Shown in pieces: positions 36,601-48,600 of a stretch of DNA of 64,000 nucleotides. The DNA is from Plectrocnemia conspersa. Taxonomy: Eukaryota > Arthropoda > Insecta > Trichoptera > Polycentropodidae. The notes beneath the pieces were generated by a model. It saw only the letters and a list, made by a program, of their open reading frames with translations. It made no database searches and had not been told where the DNA came from. The position numbers were made by a program, and so were the translations under genes. The DNA lies in the NCBI GenBank assembly GCA_009617715.1, contig VTFK01000053.1:248001-312000 (forward strand), read 5' to 3'. Every line of letters starts with the position of its first letter. Positions within the stretch are counted from its first letter, which is position 1.

Positions 36601-39600
36601 TGGGACCTGAGTGTCCATGTCTAGGCGGAGTCGCTGTACCGAAGGAGCGTCGAAGACTGAGCGCTGCAACGCGTGCAGGGCTCAATATATAGACGAGCGT
36701 GCGTTCGCATTTTTAGCCAAATATTTTTATTTTCGCGATTGGCTGCCAGTGTAGGATTTCAATCGCGGCGACACACACCGCCGATCCGCGATCAATCTAC
36801 GCGCTTTTATTGCGCAAGGTCGTTCCGCCATAACAAAATTATAAATTTATATGTACGGTGGCGAAAAACACCCACCAGGAAGCGACCGCTATGACGCCAA
36901 TTCCCGAATATATACGACATTCCTCATAACGCGCCGCGACAAGCGAAGAAGCTAATAACTTATATATATATATAAAAAAAAACATTGAAAAATTGCTATG
37001 AAGGAAACTTGCGCTTCAGATGTAAAAATGTACGATCTAAAACTGACGCTAACGCATGTTTATTGCCGTCGTAAAAAAAAAACTCTCGACGTTGCAAAAT
37101 TTTGAAAAAAAAAATCTATAATTCCTGGTCGAAATCCAACAAGCACCTAATAAATGTATTCCTTAAAATTATGCTAATTAACATTTCACACTTCGATCGT
37201 GCCAATAGCGTTTGCCATCGTCGCAAAATTTTCGGGCGCAAACATTTCAATAAATCTATGCATATTGCCACTATTGGAAAAGATCCCGAAACCGAAAACC
37301 CTACGCTGCCAGAGCTAGTGTGTCGCGTGAAACATACTCTGGTGGCCAAGGCCTCGCACCCGCCTGTTTATTGGAGTATGACATTACGCTTCAGTGGACA
37401 TCGTCTCGAAGAATACGTACAACATAATTCACAATCGATTGATCGATCTCACAAAGGCGGGCGCTGGCCGGTCGAAAAGGCGCGTGTTTGTTTACCTTCG
37501 CCGCAGACTGAAATTTACGAGCGAAGAACAAATCATCAGGGGCGGCTATAAATAACCATTCTAACGGCGCTAAATCGCTTACGCAAGATTTAAAATTACA
37601 AAAAAATCAGAGATGAAAACAACGAAAAAATTCCAGAGCGCTCAGTTCGGGAAGCGAACGATTCGATCGGAGCTCGACTTCCTTCCGGAAAATCCGTATA
37701 TTATTCAAGAGGGGTATACAACTAAAAAAACGTTTGAATAGCAAAATAGAAGAAATTGTCGATCGAGTTCTGAGAATCCATCCCTGTAGAACCCACTTAA
37801 TATTAATATCGCTTGAGATTTTCTCTATCTTGTACACCAATAAATATTGGTGATTTATATTTGCCAAAAATATATTTATTAATAATAGATTTAACATGTA
37901 TGTGTTTGTTTATAAAAAATCAACGCAAAGCTTTCTCGCAACGCAGAATAATAGTCGGAAGTATTAATAATAATATAAACTATAACAATATAGTTTTTAA
38001 TAATTCATAAGTGAATCCCAAACTAAACTAAAACCCAAGAAAATAATGAATGAATTAGCATAGCCGTTGTCTTCTCGACGTTCGTCGTAATAAAAAAGTA
38101 AATAATCACGCATTTTAATTTAGACTCATAAATAATCATTTAATATCACTCAATTAATAAAGCTCTCACCAAAAGATTTACACAATTTTGGCATCCAGTC
38201 GCTATGAAAATCCAGAAACGCTCAAGATGATCAACACGTGTAATGTACATTATAAATAAGCGCCTATATATTACAGAGTAGAAAATAAAACGCAATTCTG
38301 CTTCGACTCTAGATATTCCAGAACGACGCAATATGCATAATTGGAAGCGATCGAGGAGCGGCGTAATGTGTACATTATCGATACCATTTCATTTTATAAG
38401 ACATCGACGCTGATGGACGAGAGCTTGACTGCTGCTGGCTAAACGAAAATAAATCGAATCGACTCAGTCGATTAAATGTGAAGAAACAAACGACTCGGTT
38501 GTCGTATCAATATTTAAGACGTCCATAAATATATAATGCGAAAGATGCCGGACCTTAACCCACTGAAAAGAGATCGAGATCGCCAGACGTCCTACCGCTT
38601 TTCCTTCTTGCGAAACGTTCCCGAGTGAATATTTAAACGAGGCTGAAAGGTCGGAGCCGCTTTTAAAAAGAGTAACGTGAATGAACGCGTATGAATATAT
38701 GGAAATGGGCGTGCCCATTGGAGAGAAACTGAAGGTAAACACGTATCCGAATAATTGAATAGTGAAAATATGTTGCGGAAAAACGGGGTAAAATACTATT
38801 CTAAAAAAGAAAAATACGTCGCTCAATAAATTTAGCATTGGAAGAAAAGGGAGAAAATCAAATATGTACAACGTAACCCACTTATTGCTATCAACGTGTT
38901 TTTCAGATACAATCTCCTTGAGAATAAACTGAAACTCGAGTTTTTCCTTTGTCTTTTATTCGGCAAGGGTATATAAATGATGTCTACAAAACATTGTCTC
39001 GCAAATTATATAAGATAGCTAACAACAATAACCAATAGAAAGTTTCAGTTATCATAATAATACTAATAATAATCGATCGCTGAAATTGTATTTCATAAAT
39101 TGTGCTATTCAAAAAATATTTAAATTATTAATAAAATAATCGATCCCGACATTAATCAAGTTGGCTACCGCTGACATTTCAAAATTGTACCAAACAAATA
39201 ACCTAATTAACGAAATAGTCATACATAATAATATCAATAATTTACTATTATAATATATTTAAAAAAATACATTACTTCTTTCTCATTAGAATACCAACTA
39301 GCCTTCTTGGTAACTCGTGTTATTTTTTTCTGATTTTCGCATTTATAAAATTGTTATTTATTTTACATACACGTGCTATATCTGTTTATACTCGAGACGC
39401 AAAACCTATCAAATATGCTTCTGCGTCTATATATCTACGCCCCGTGCTTTCAAGATCTACGTTTTTAACAAGAATAACGTATTTGTCAGAGATGTGCGTC
39501 GTTACTGTATTACGCAATGATTTGGTATTTTTGAATCACTTTTTTGTAAGACAAAATAAGGCATTTGTTGCATTATAAAAACAACGGGATTTAATAAATT

Positions 39601-42600
39601 ATTTTACAATCCAAGTTCGTCAGGAATGCGCGCCATATCCAAATATATATTCACATGTTTTTACGAGTTTTCTGAAAATCCGCGATTGATTACGCTGTTT
39701 ATATGAAACGCTAATAATCCCAGTCGAAGTTCCTATATACAAAGCGATAATAAAAATCACTTGCTTTTGGTAATCGACAAATCTAGCTGAGAGACGGATA
39801 GAGAGAGATAGATGATCATCGTGCATTTTTTCAATGAAGCGAAAAAGTTCAAAAATAAATTTCTTCGAATGAGCGAGTATCACGTTCCTCATTAAAAAGC
39901 TGATTGTGACATGTAAACATGTATCACATACTATAAAAAAGCACGACAACGCCACAATGTTATTTTTATCTGATTCAATCGGAACATCATAAGCAGAAAC
40001 AAAAAAGCGGAAACGTGCCGCGATTTAGAGGGAAGCGGCGGATGTCGTATGCGAAGGGTCAAAATAATCCGAAGGTCGGTCGGCGTAAACGAGCTGAATG
40101 GTAAATCGACCACCCGAGGACAGTTACATCGCGCCCGATCGATCGTCGAAGATCTACAATCTGCATAGTAATGTATCCAAATTCTCTCCAAAACGTGGAT
40201 GATCTTCCTTCCAGATATGGCCGCGAATAATTTTCAAATACGCGGGCGCATATCTATTTACAGACGCCAAGGCCGAGGATCGGACACGACAGGAGTTTTA
40301 TAAATACGCAGATAGGCGCCGCGGGTAGTGTTCTATCAGCGGGCGACTCCAGCCGCGAGTAACATTGACCTCGAATAATGCCGTTGCTAAAAATAACTAC
40401 CGGTTGCACAAATAAGTTCCGCTACTCGGCGCCAGATGGGATCACAGCAACGTCGAGTAGCGAAATAAATTAAATTCGACAACCCTCGTGAGTTAATCAA
40501 GTGTATTTTAAATCAATATTATGCGATAAAAAAATATGCAATTTTTTTATAACTCTGAGATAATGATATGAAAATTAAATATCTATTTCAAAAGTTAGCT
40601 AAGAGTCAAACCATCTGCTAAGTAATTACACTCTTTTTACACATTTGTGATATTCTTTGAGAAGGCTTACGTCTCGGTTTCACAAAATTTTATTTCTCAC
40701 CAGCATCCTGCATTCCAACTTATTAGCACATCTTAGCATCCCAAAATGTAAAAAATACTGAGATACTTTTTTTAGCTGTCCCGGTTTAGAGTTTCATAAA
40801 TATAGTAGCCCTCTATTTATGAGATTTTTATACCATATATACATGACCTAGTTCGATTTTTATTAATCACCACGATATTTAACCATTGGGTTGAGAAAAC
40901 TTAAATTTCCGATGTTCGATCGGACTTATTATTATAATAAGCAATTAATTATTCCGATAAAAACTTAAAAATACATACAGATATCTACATATTTACGTAT
41001 ACACCACCACACATAACTAAATACATGAACATGATAAAAGGACAGACACAAATCACCTCAACAAACGTGCATTGTCCCATAAGAACTGTACCAAGTCCCC
41101 ACATGAGCACGAGAAAATATCAATATCTTGATGCACATTAAGCAGACGGATGGCCATTGCCAGAGAAGAGTTGACAAGTGCTCCAGTTCTAGAGAGCTAT
41201 AACCACCTTCCGGAGCCCACATTTGGAGCTGCTCGAGCACCGAAGGGTTGTTATGCCTTTGAGCAATTTCCAAAAAGTTGACAACCAAAAGTTTCACATC
41301 GTTTCCAAAATGAGAGCACAGGAACGGATAATATAATTATTCCTTCTAGTATAAATATCGAAAGAATTTACGCTGTACTTTATCTAGCCTCAATTTATTA
41401 CATTGACTCATTACGCCTGAAATCCATACAATAGAGCCAGCTTATAGTACGCTGCGGACTAGAGCATCATAAAGAGTGCGCAATAATGAAGTACATATTC
41501 CTGAAGTAGTGCGCATTTTTTAAGATAAAACCGAACATTTTTAATGATCTGCTGTGAGTTTTTGCAATGTGAAGGCTGTGTATATAATGGATACAAGTTT
41601 TTTAAGCTTCAAATGCTATCGATCGATAAAATAATTCAATATCAATAAGATTACACAGAAAACAACTTCTAATCAGAAGTAAACTAAAATTAAATATAGA
41701 AGTTCAATCCAATTAGGTAGTAATTATTTATGGCAAAGTTCGTAGCGATAGAAACGTAACAACAAAAACAAACAATTCAATCGGCGTCGACCTACACGAC
41801 CTCATAACAAAGGCGGAGAATTCATAAACGTTTTGGATCGCGGTTAATCACAGGCCAATTATAAATAGTGTGTATTGCGCAGAGGGGGACACGCCACAAT
41901 TGCGTGGTTTTTTTCTTTCATACATCTGACGCGTGAACAACGTTACAATGTGACTGGATTAGATTTTAAACATTAGGGACAAAAATAACATCAGCTTGTA
42001 TTTTAATATAAATTGTACTGACAAAAGAGGATAACACCGGTGAATTATCCATATAAAGTAAAACAAAAAAATCTCACTACTCTATTACTAGTTGAAAAGC
42101 GGCATTTTGGTGATTAAAAACGATCAATGACCCAAATGAAATGCTTGCATGGTTATAAATAATCACAACTCCTGTTATCAAATAGCGCAATAGTGATTTT
42201 GAACGTAGATTAGTTCATTTGATAATAGTTTGCAGGGTTAGTTCTCATTACTATTTTCACTTTAATTTTGGATTGCAACTAGCAATGCAAAATATAAAAA
42301 AATACGTGTGTAGAAAATGATTAGAGAAACAAAGCGGATTTTCAATGTATACTTTATTTAAAACTGGGCATTCAATACTGTCATCCGAATAAATGCAGAA
42401 GAATACGTTCCACATAATAAAACTCACAGTTTTCGTCGCCGTAGGCTGCCGACGCTGCGGGAGAGTCTTCCCCGCGTAGTAGGAGACGGTCTCCCGAAAC
42501 CAAGACCACATTTTCAGAGAGGTCAAGTCGCGATATTGAAAAGACAGGTGACGGGGAGGGCGATTTGCATGCGAGTGAAGACCGCCGTCCGCTTTTGAAG

Positions 42601-45600
42601 CGATGCGCGTGAGCTATTTAAATCCTTCGGGAAAAACTCTTGACTCGAAGAGCAGTACACGCTGTATGAGAACGAACTAATCTGACCGAGCGACCGGTGA
42701 ATAATGAGAAGACTTTGGCATGAGTATGGACCGGCGGCCGTTATCTTTAACGGCGGACAATAAAAAATCTGGTGGGTTCGAAAGCACCATAAAGACTAAG
42801 ATCACTCTACTAGGACGTGGTGCGCGAGTGTAGCGAGAGAACAATTCTCCACTCGCGGTGAATCATTCGGTGGATCTCCCACGCGAGTTTGGGATCGCTT
42901 TCGAAGAAACGCAACCAGTTCGGGACGCCCCCGGAGCGTTGAAAAGCGCATGCTATAACTCACTCGCCAATAAAATCCGAATGACACACAAGGAAAGTAG
43001 CTTTGCGCACACCCTGTCATCTGCGAAAATAATACTACATAGCGAAAGAAGTCATATATGTGCCCACGCCGGGGTGGGTTTATGGCGCAATACAGTAAAA
43101 CCGCGTTAGTTGGAGGAAATCATGGACACGGAACCTAGAAGTGTTAATTATTCACCCACAGTCACCACATACATAAAAAATATTATTACTATATTCATCA
43201 ATAGCTATTCATGTCCAAAATACAGGACATTATCGCACATCCACTGTTGGTACAACCTATCGTTGCAAATAATTACTTTCACCGGTGTATGAAAAATTAT
43301 GAAATTGTGTCGTCTTTTTTAGTACTCCACTTGCACGGAAGTGATAACCGATTCGGGTGTCTTATTTGAAGAGGCTACAGATTCCATCAGTATATAGAAA
43401 ACGTATGCAATAAAGCATCAAAATGTTGGGATTTGTCTTGCAATATGCGAATCAATTGAAGAGCTCGAGGACACTGTGTGACTTATATAATTATCTAGCG
43501 TACAGTACTCTACCATCGAACATGCTTCTCTGATTTAATTGTTAACTAAAACAACCGACGCTCTTTTAATAGATAATATTTTTTATTTCCTACATAATTC
43601 CTATAGGATATGCTGAGATATGATTCCATCAAGTCGAGTCCACAAGTGTACTTGAAAAAGCACGTCTTCAAGGTGCTGGTAGGGAATATTCACCATCCAG
43701 ATTCTGGAAGAACGTTTTCGTTTGCCATCTTATTACCAGTGCTTGCGTTCCCGAGTATTGTTTGAAGTTCGCATGCAAGAACAGGAATATTGGACAACTC
43801 CCCAATAACCACATTCGACTGTTTAGCCGGATAGTATAGATTTGTTAGTATCTAGTTACTTGCAGTTGGTGGACGCATCGTATTGTATAAAAATTTATCT
43901 AATTGTTCGTTAAATATATTTTAATAGTATGTACCGTTTTTTATAATTGCAAGTAATGAATTTAAATAAATAAATAGCAATAATAATAAGGTTTATAAAC
44001 GAATGGTAACAATGATAATAAAACTGCATCATTCACTTTTTTCACTCACCCCCTGCACGATTAAAAATTCTGCAGCCCTCTGGGCGTTTTCAGTCTTTCA
44101 TATAAAACCAATATGCAAAAACAAAATGTTAATATTCTGGCTTAACTCCTTACAACAGACCTGCGCTTTTGTCGCCGGGCCGTATTACGTCGAGTAGGGT
44201 AGAATTTATGCGCTTCCGAAGAGCGGAAGGAAAACGAAGAGAACATAAATAAAACATTATTTTGGAAGCGCTTTACATTTTCAACGAAAAAGTTTTGTAC
44301 TTTTTATAAGAAATTACTTATTATGCTGTGAACAGCACAGTAAAACATTTTTCGTATAGCGTTATATATTTTTTAACTTTTACCAGACAAAAACTTTTTT
44401 AATTGATGAATCCACTACGGTCCAATATATTTAATCACTACTTAAATATTATTTATATATAATTTATTTAGGGTAAACCCTGTACCCGTTCCAGATGTTG
44501 AGACCACTATCTGAAAAAAATAGAAGAAGTACAACTAAACCAAACTTTGACCAATAAGGGAGCGCAAAAAAACAATTATAAGAAGGCAAAAATTCACGTC
44601 AAAAGCAATAAAATCGTGCCGTCGCAATGGGAACGCTAAGTTATCTAGCGTTCATATTGATACTTTTAATAACAATATTACGATTTATAATAAGTGAGAA
44701 TCGAATGGAACACATCTAAACCGAATTTTTATCATTTTAAATAGTGCCGTCGCAGTGGGAACGCTCGTTACCATTACTCCCGATTGATTTATAAATAAAT
44801 AATAAATAAAGTAATGTTTTTAATTTCAAAATGTAAACAGGAGTAATGATAAGTATGTTGAACGTATATCCCCATCGTGTGTTTTAGAGCTAATAGTAGG
44901 GGCGCAAACCCAAACTTGCCATCTCATTCTCAATTATGAATAATGATGAAATGGATAGCTTTCGAACTGACTATGTTAACGCAAATATAGTATATGTTAT
45001 GAGCGGTTGGCACAGACTGGTCAAAAAATTGTTTCCAAAATCCATCGATGGATTAACATATTTTACGATGAATTTTAGTAATTTTGACAATTCCATGTAA
45101 AATGGTTAGGAATTACTAAATCTTTTTACCTTAATATATTAATAAAAGTATCTCTGAAACCAATGAAATTAAATACTGGAAATTGTATCATCAAATCATT
45201 TAAAATGGCTTCAGAAAATAGAAAATATATTGGGCATGACATAGATGCCTTTGGACTGCAATGGTAAAACCATTTTAGGCGTGACATACATGCCTTTGGA
45301 CTTCCAAAGGTTAAACGCGTTGAATACTGGATGCATAAATTTACGCGTTTCGTAATTTCGACATATATGCCTTTGGACTTATAAAGATTAATGCATATAC
45401 TACTGAAAGTCTAAATTTTACGAGTCTATTTACAAATCAATGATACAAGAATATCCGCCTTGCACAAGTTTTACATAAATCGGATAAACGGCATAAAACA
45501 CTGAACGCATTATGTTTTAATTCATTATGGAGTGCGACGAATTATGCTTCATTCTCAAATTAGAAAATAAATTATGCAATAATGAAAATAACCACTTTAA

Positions 45601-48600
45601 ACAAATATTTAGCAGAATTCTCATAACATTTTAAGTCGACAGTTATCCAAAGACACGTCTGCTTCCATTCGGACATCCGAATTTATTCTGATTCATGATT
45701 CGATATTTAAAGTCGAGCATTCGAAAAGAGGCGAACCAGCTCAAGACCACCCCCGTTGGGATTATAAATCACTACAACTAAAAAATCCCTCATTCATCAA
45801 TTAGCGTACAAACTGGAGATTAGAAACATGCCATTATTTTTTTTTTTTAAATAAAAAAATAATTTTAGGATACAGAATTGGAAGCCACTGAATAATATAT
45901 TTAGCAATTAGTGGAAATAGTTTGGGTTTAGTACGACATATATTTTTCCGGTTTATTTAGGTCGTTAAAAATATGCATCAAATTATGTGCCAAATTTTTT
46001 TCTCAATATATTTAGTGTCATGTGATTTAATTTAATAAAAAAATAATGATACTTCAGATTAAATTTTATTTGCGACCAATTTATACTTGTAATAATTAAT
46101 TTGTATGATAAATTTATTACTTCGGAGCAAGCATTAAAAATATATTTATGCACACGCCATCTATGCCGTATCTCGAGAACTTTTACTTCCTTGTTCCTTG
46201 AACTCTAGTCACATTGATTGCACGTATGATAAAGATCAAATTAAAAATAAAATAGCAGCGAGACATCTTGCGGGTGATAGCGTAGACGCAGCGCGCTATG
46301 CTATCGGCCGCTAGATGTCCCGACCCGGCTAGGTGCGGGCGCACCGGGCCGATCGATACCGGCAGACTCCGGGCGTTTCCATGGCGACGAGCGAGCCGGC
46401 TGCCGCGCGACTAGGGAAAGTCGCCGACGGCGTGACTCACGGCCGCGTGCGAACGCAGTCGCTTCCGGGAAAGCGACCCGGCGGTCGATACGCGTCGGGC
46501 CCGGCCTGGCCTTTTCCCCGGAGAAGGTCCCCCGGAATCCCCGGGAAGCACCCTCCGCCGACCTTGGGCGGCGCACCTATTTTCGAACGAACACACCCCC
46601 GTCTGGCTCGAAAGCTCGCCGGTGTACCGTTACCGAAGGAAGCCTCGCAAAACGACCGGCAGTCCGGTTTCCGCCGATAGCGGGATTGCAGCAAATCGGA
46701 ATTGCAATCGAATCATTGCGATACAAACGAGATGAGAATAAATTGAAAGCTGCTGCTGCGGTCGGGAAACGCCCTCGGCTTGCGACGTTAGATTAAATAA
46801 AGCTCAATTCACACGATTCCGTTTTTTATTATCGATCAACTATCGATACACACTTGAACGTATATAGACATAGTTCGAAAAAACTTAATCGAATCGAAGT
46901 TAATCACATTTACAAGTAAAATAAATTACACATGTTCAAAAAGGCATATGAGCGATAAATTAAATTATTTAGTTTGATAAATATTTTACATTTTTAAACC
47001 ATATAATTTCGGTAACCATAATTAAGTCATTTGTATGCTTGTTAGCAAGCATTAAAAATAACATTTAATTAATTCAGATTAATTTCAAGTAAACAATATA
47101 GCTTATTTATATATTTCAGATCATTATGATCACTTCTTTAGATAAAACTCAACGAACACGAAAGCTCATTTCGTATACATATATATCGCGAGTTATAAGG
47201 GGCGCGTAGCAAAATTATTTTACGAAATTTAATCAAAAGTTGCAATTATTTTTTTATTTATATGTTTTTATGTACTTTCCTGTTATCGGGGGCCAAATTA
47301 TACATGTGATATTATCAACGATTAAGCTCGTTGTAAAAGATTTTTTAGATCATATTATATGCACGAATAGCTTATCAGCTTTTAATTAAACATTACGATA
47401 TTAATCAGAGAGACTAATCTAGGACCTGTCATGATCGATTGGAATTATTTGATTGTCACTATTTCCGGTCTTCAAGAAACGATGGAAATTGTAAAAACAT
47501 ATTTTAATATTACCACTGATATATCGCAAAAACGACTGCCTTTCCTAATATATTTGAACAACAAAATTCTGATTATTTCAACTATTTGTTAAATATTATT
47601 AATATCTAGCTGATATTCGTCGTAGCTAGGGATTCCAATCCCGGGATCCCGGGATCCCGAACGATTTTCAATACCCGATGAGTCCCGGGATTATAAAACA
47701 TAATCCCGAATTTTTTGGATTGATTGATTTATCAAGCACAATCGAATTATTATTGTCAAAATAGTTATATTTCGTGTACAAACTTGCGCAAGTTGCACGT
47801 GTCATCTGTGAATCTTTGAGGCTGTGAGTCTGAAGTGCTTTTTCAGCAGCAGGCTGCTTAGGAACCAAAATCAGATCAAGGCTAAATGATGAAACGCTTG
47901 ATGCTTTGATGTTACTTCGTGAGTTGTATTCAAAATAATGTTTTCCATTAATTGTGTCTATGAGTGTACATATGTACATACATTGTCAAAAGTTATTTTT
48001 TTATCTTCTCAAATAAATATATAAGACCTTCCCTTTTTTATTTTTATTATATTATTTTCTATTTTAAGCCCAAGACTAAAATTATATGTACTTTATACAT
48101 TGTACGTTATAAAAAACAGATGTAAAAGTATATCGTATTATTCATTTTAAATTATTTTTATCGATAAAATAACAGGAAAATTATCCCGGGACTGGTCCCG
48201 GGATCCCGGGATCGACTAATTGCAATACCGAAATCCCGGGATCAAAATTTTGGCCCGGGATTGGAATCCCTAGTCGTAACCTATAAATATATGCTAATGA
48301 ATTGTAAGCGAAAAAATAATTAAAAGTAATATTAAATCAACTTTTACTTCATTAAAACCCCCATTCGATCCCATTTGCGAGGTTTTGGTACTCGAAGAGT
48401 AAAAATGGCAGCTATAAATTTATAATATAGCACTTATTTGACGTCACTGGACAGACGTTGACGAAAATAGTTTAAAAAATTTTAAATTTGACTGTTGCGA
48501 AACGTCCATTTGCTGTTAAAACCCAAACCGAACCTAAACGAAGATAATGATTAATTTGTTTAGATTAAGTTTCGTTTTGAACAGCACGTGAAACGCAGTG

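Noticed and set aside
42257..42526. 89-codon minus-strand protein
   Set aside because: It begins at TTG and runs past a strong donor; only the 28 codons from ATG 42511 to the donor were kept as a candidate exon.
43600..43800. Acceptor-like tag followed by a 50-codon plus-strand frame (DMLRYDSIKSS...)
   Set aside because: No start, partner exon or recognisable domain; it could be chance or a decayed element.
46333..46680. 115-codon plus-strand frame and overlapping minus frames in the GC island
   Set aside because: Open because of high GC; no domain, no splice context and overlapping frames in several phases.
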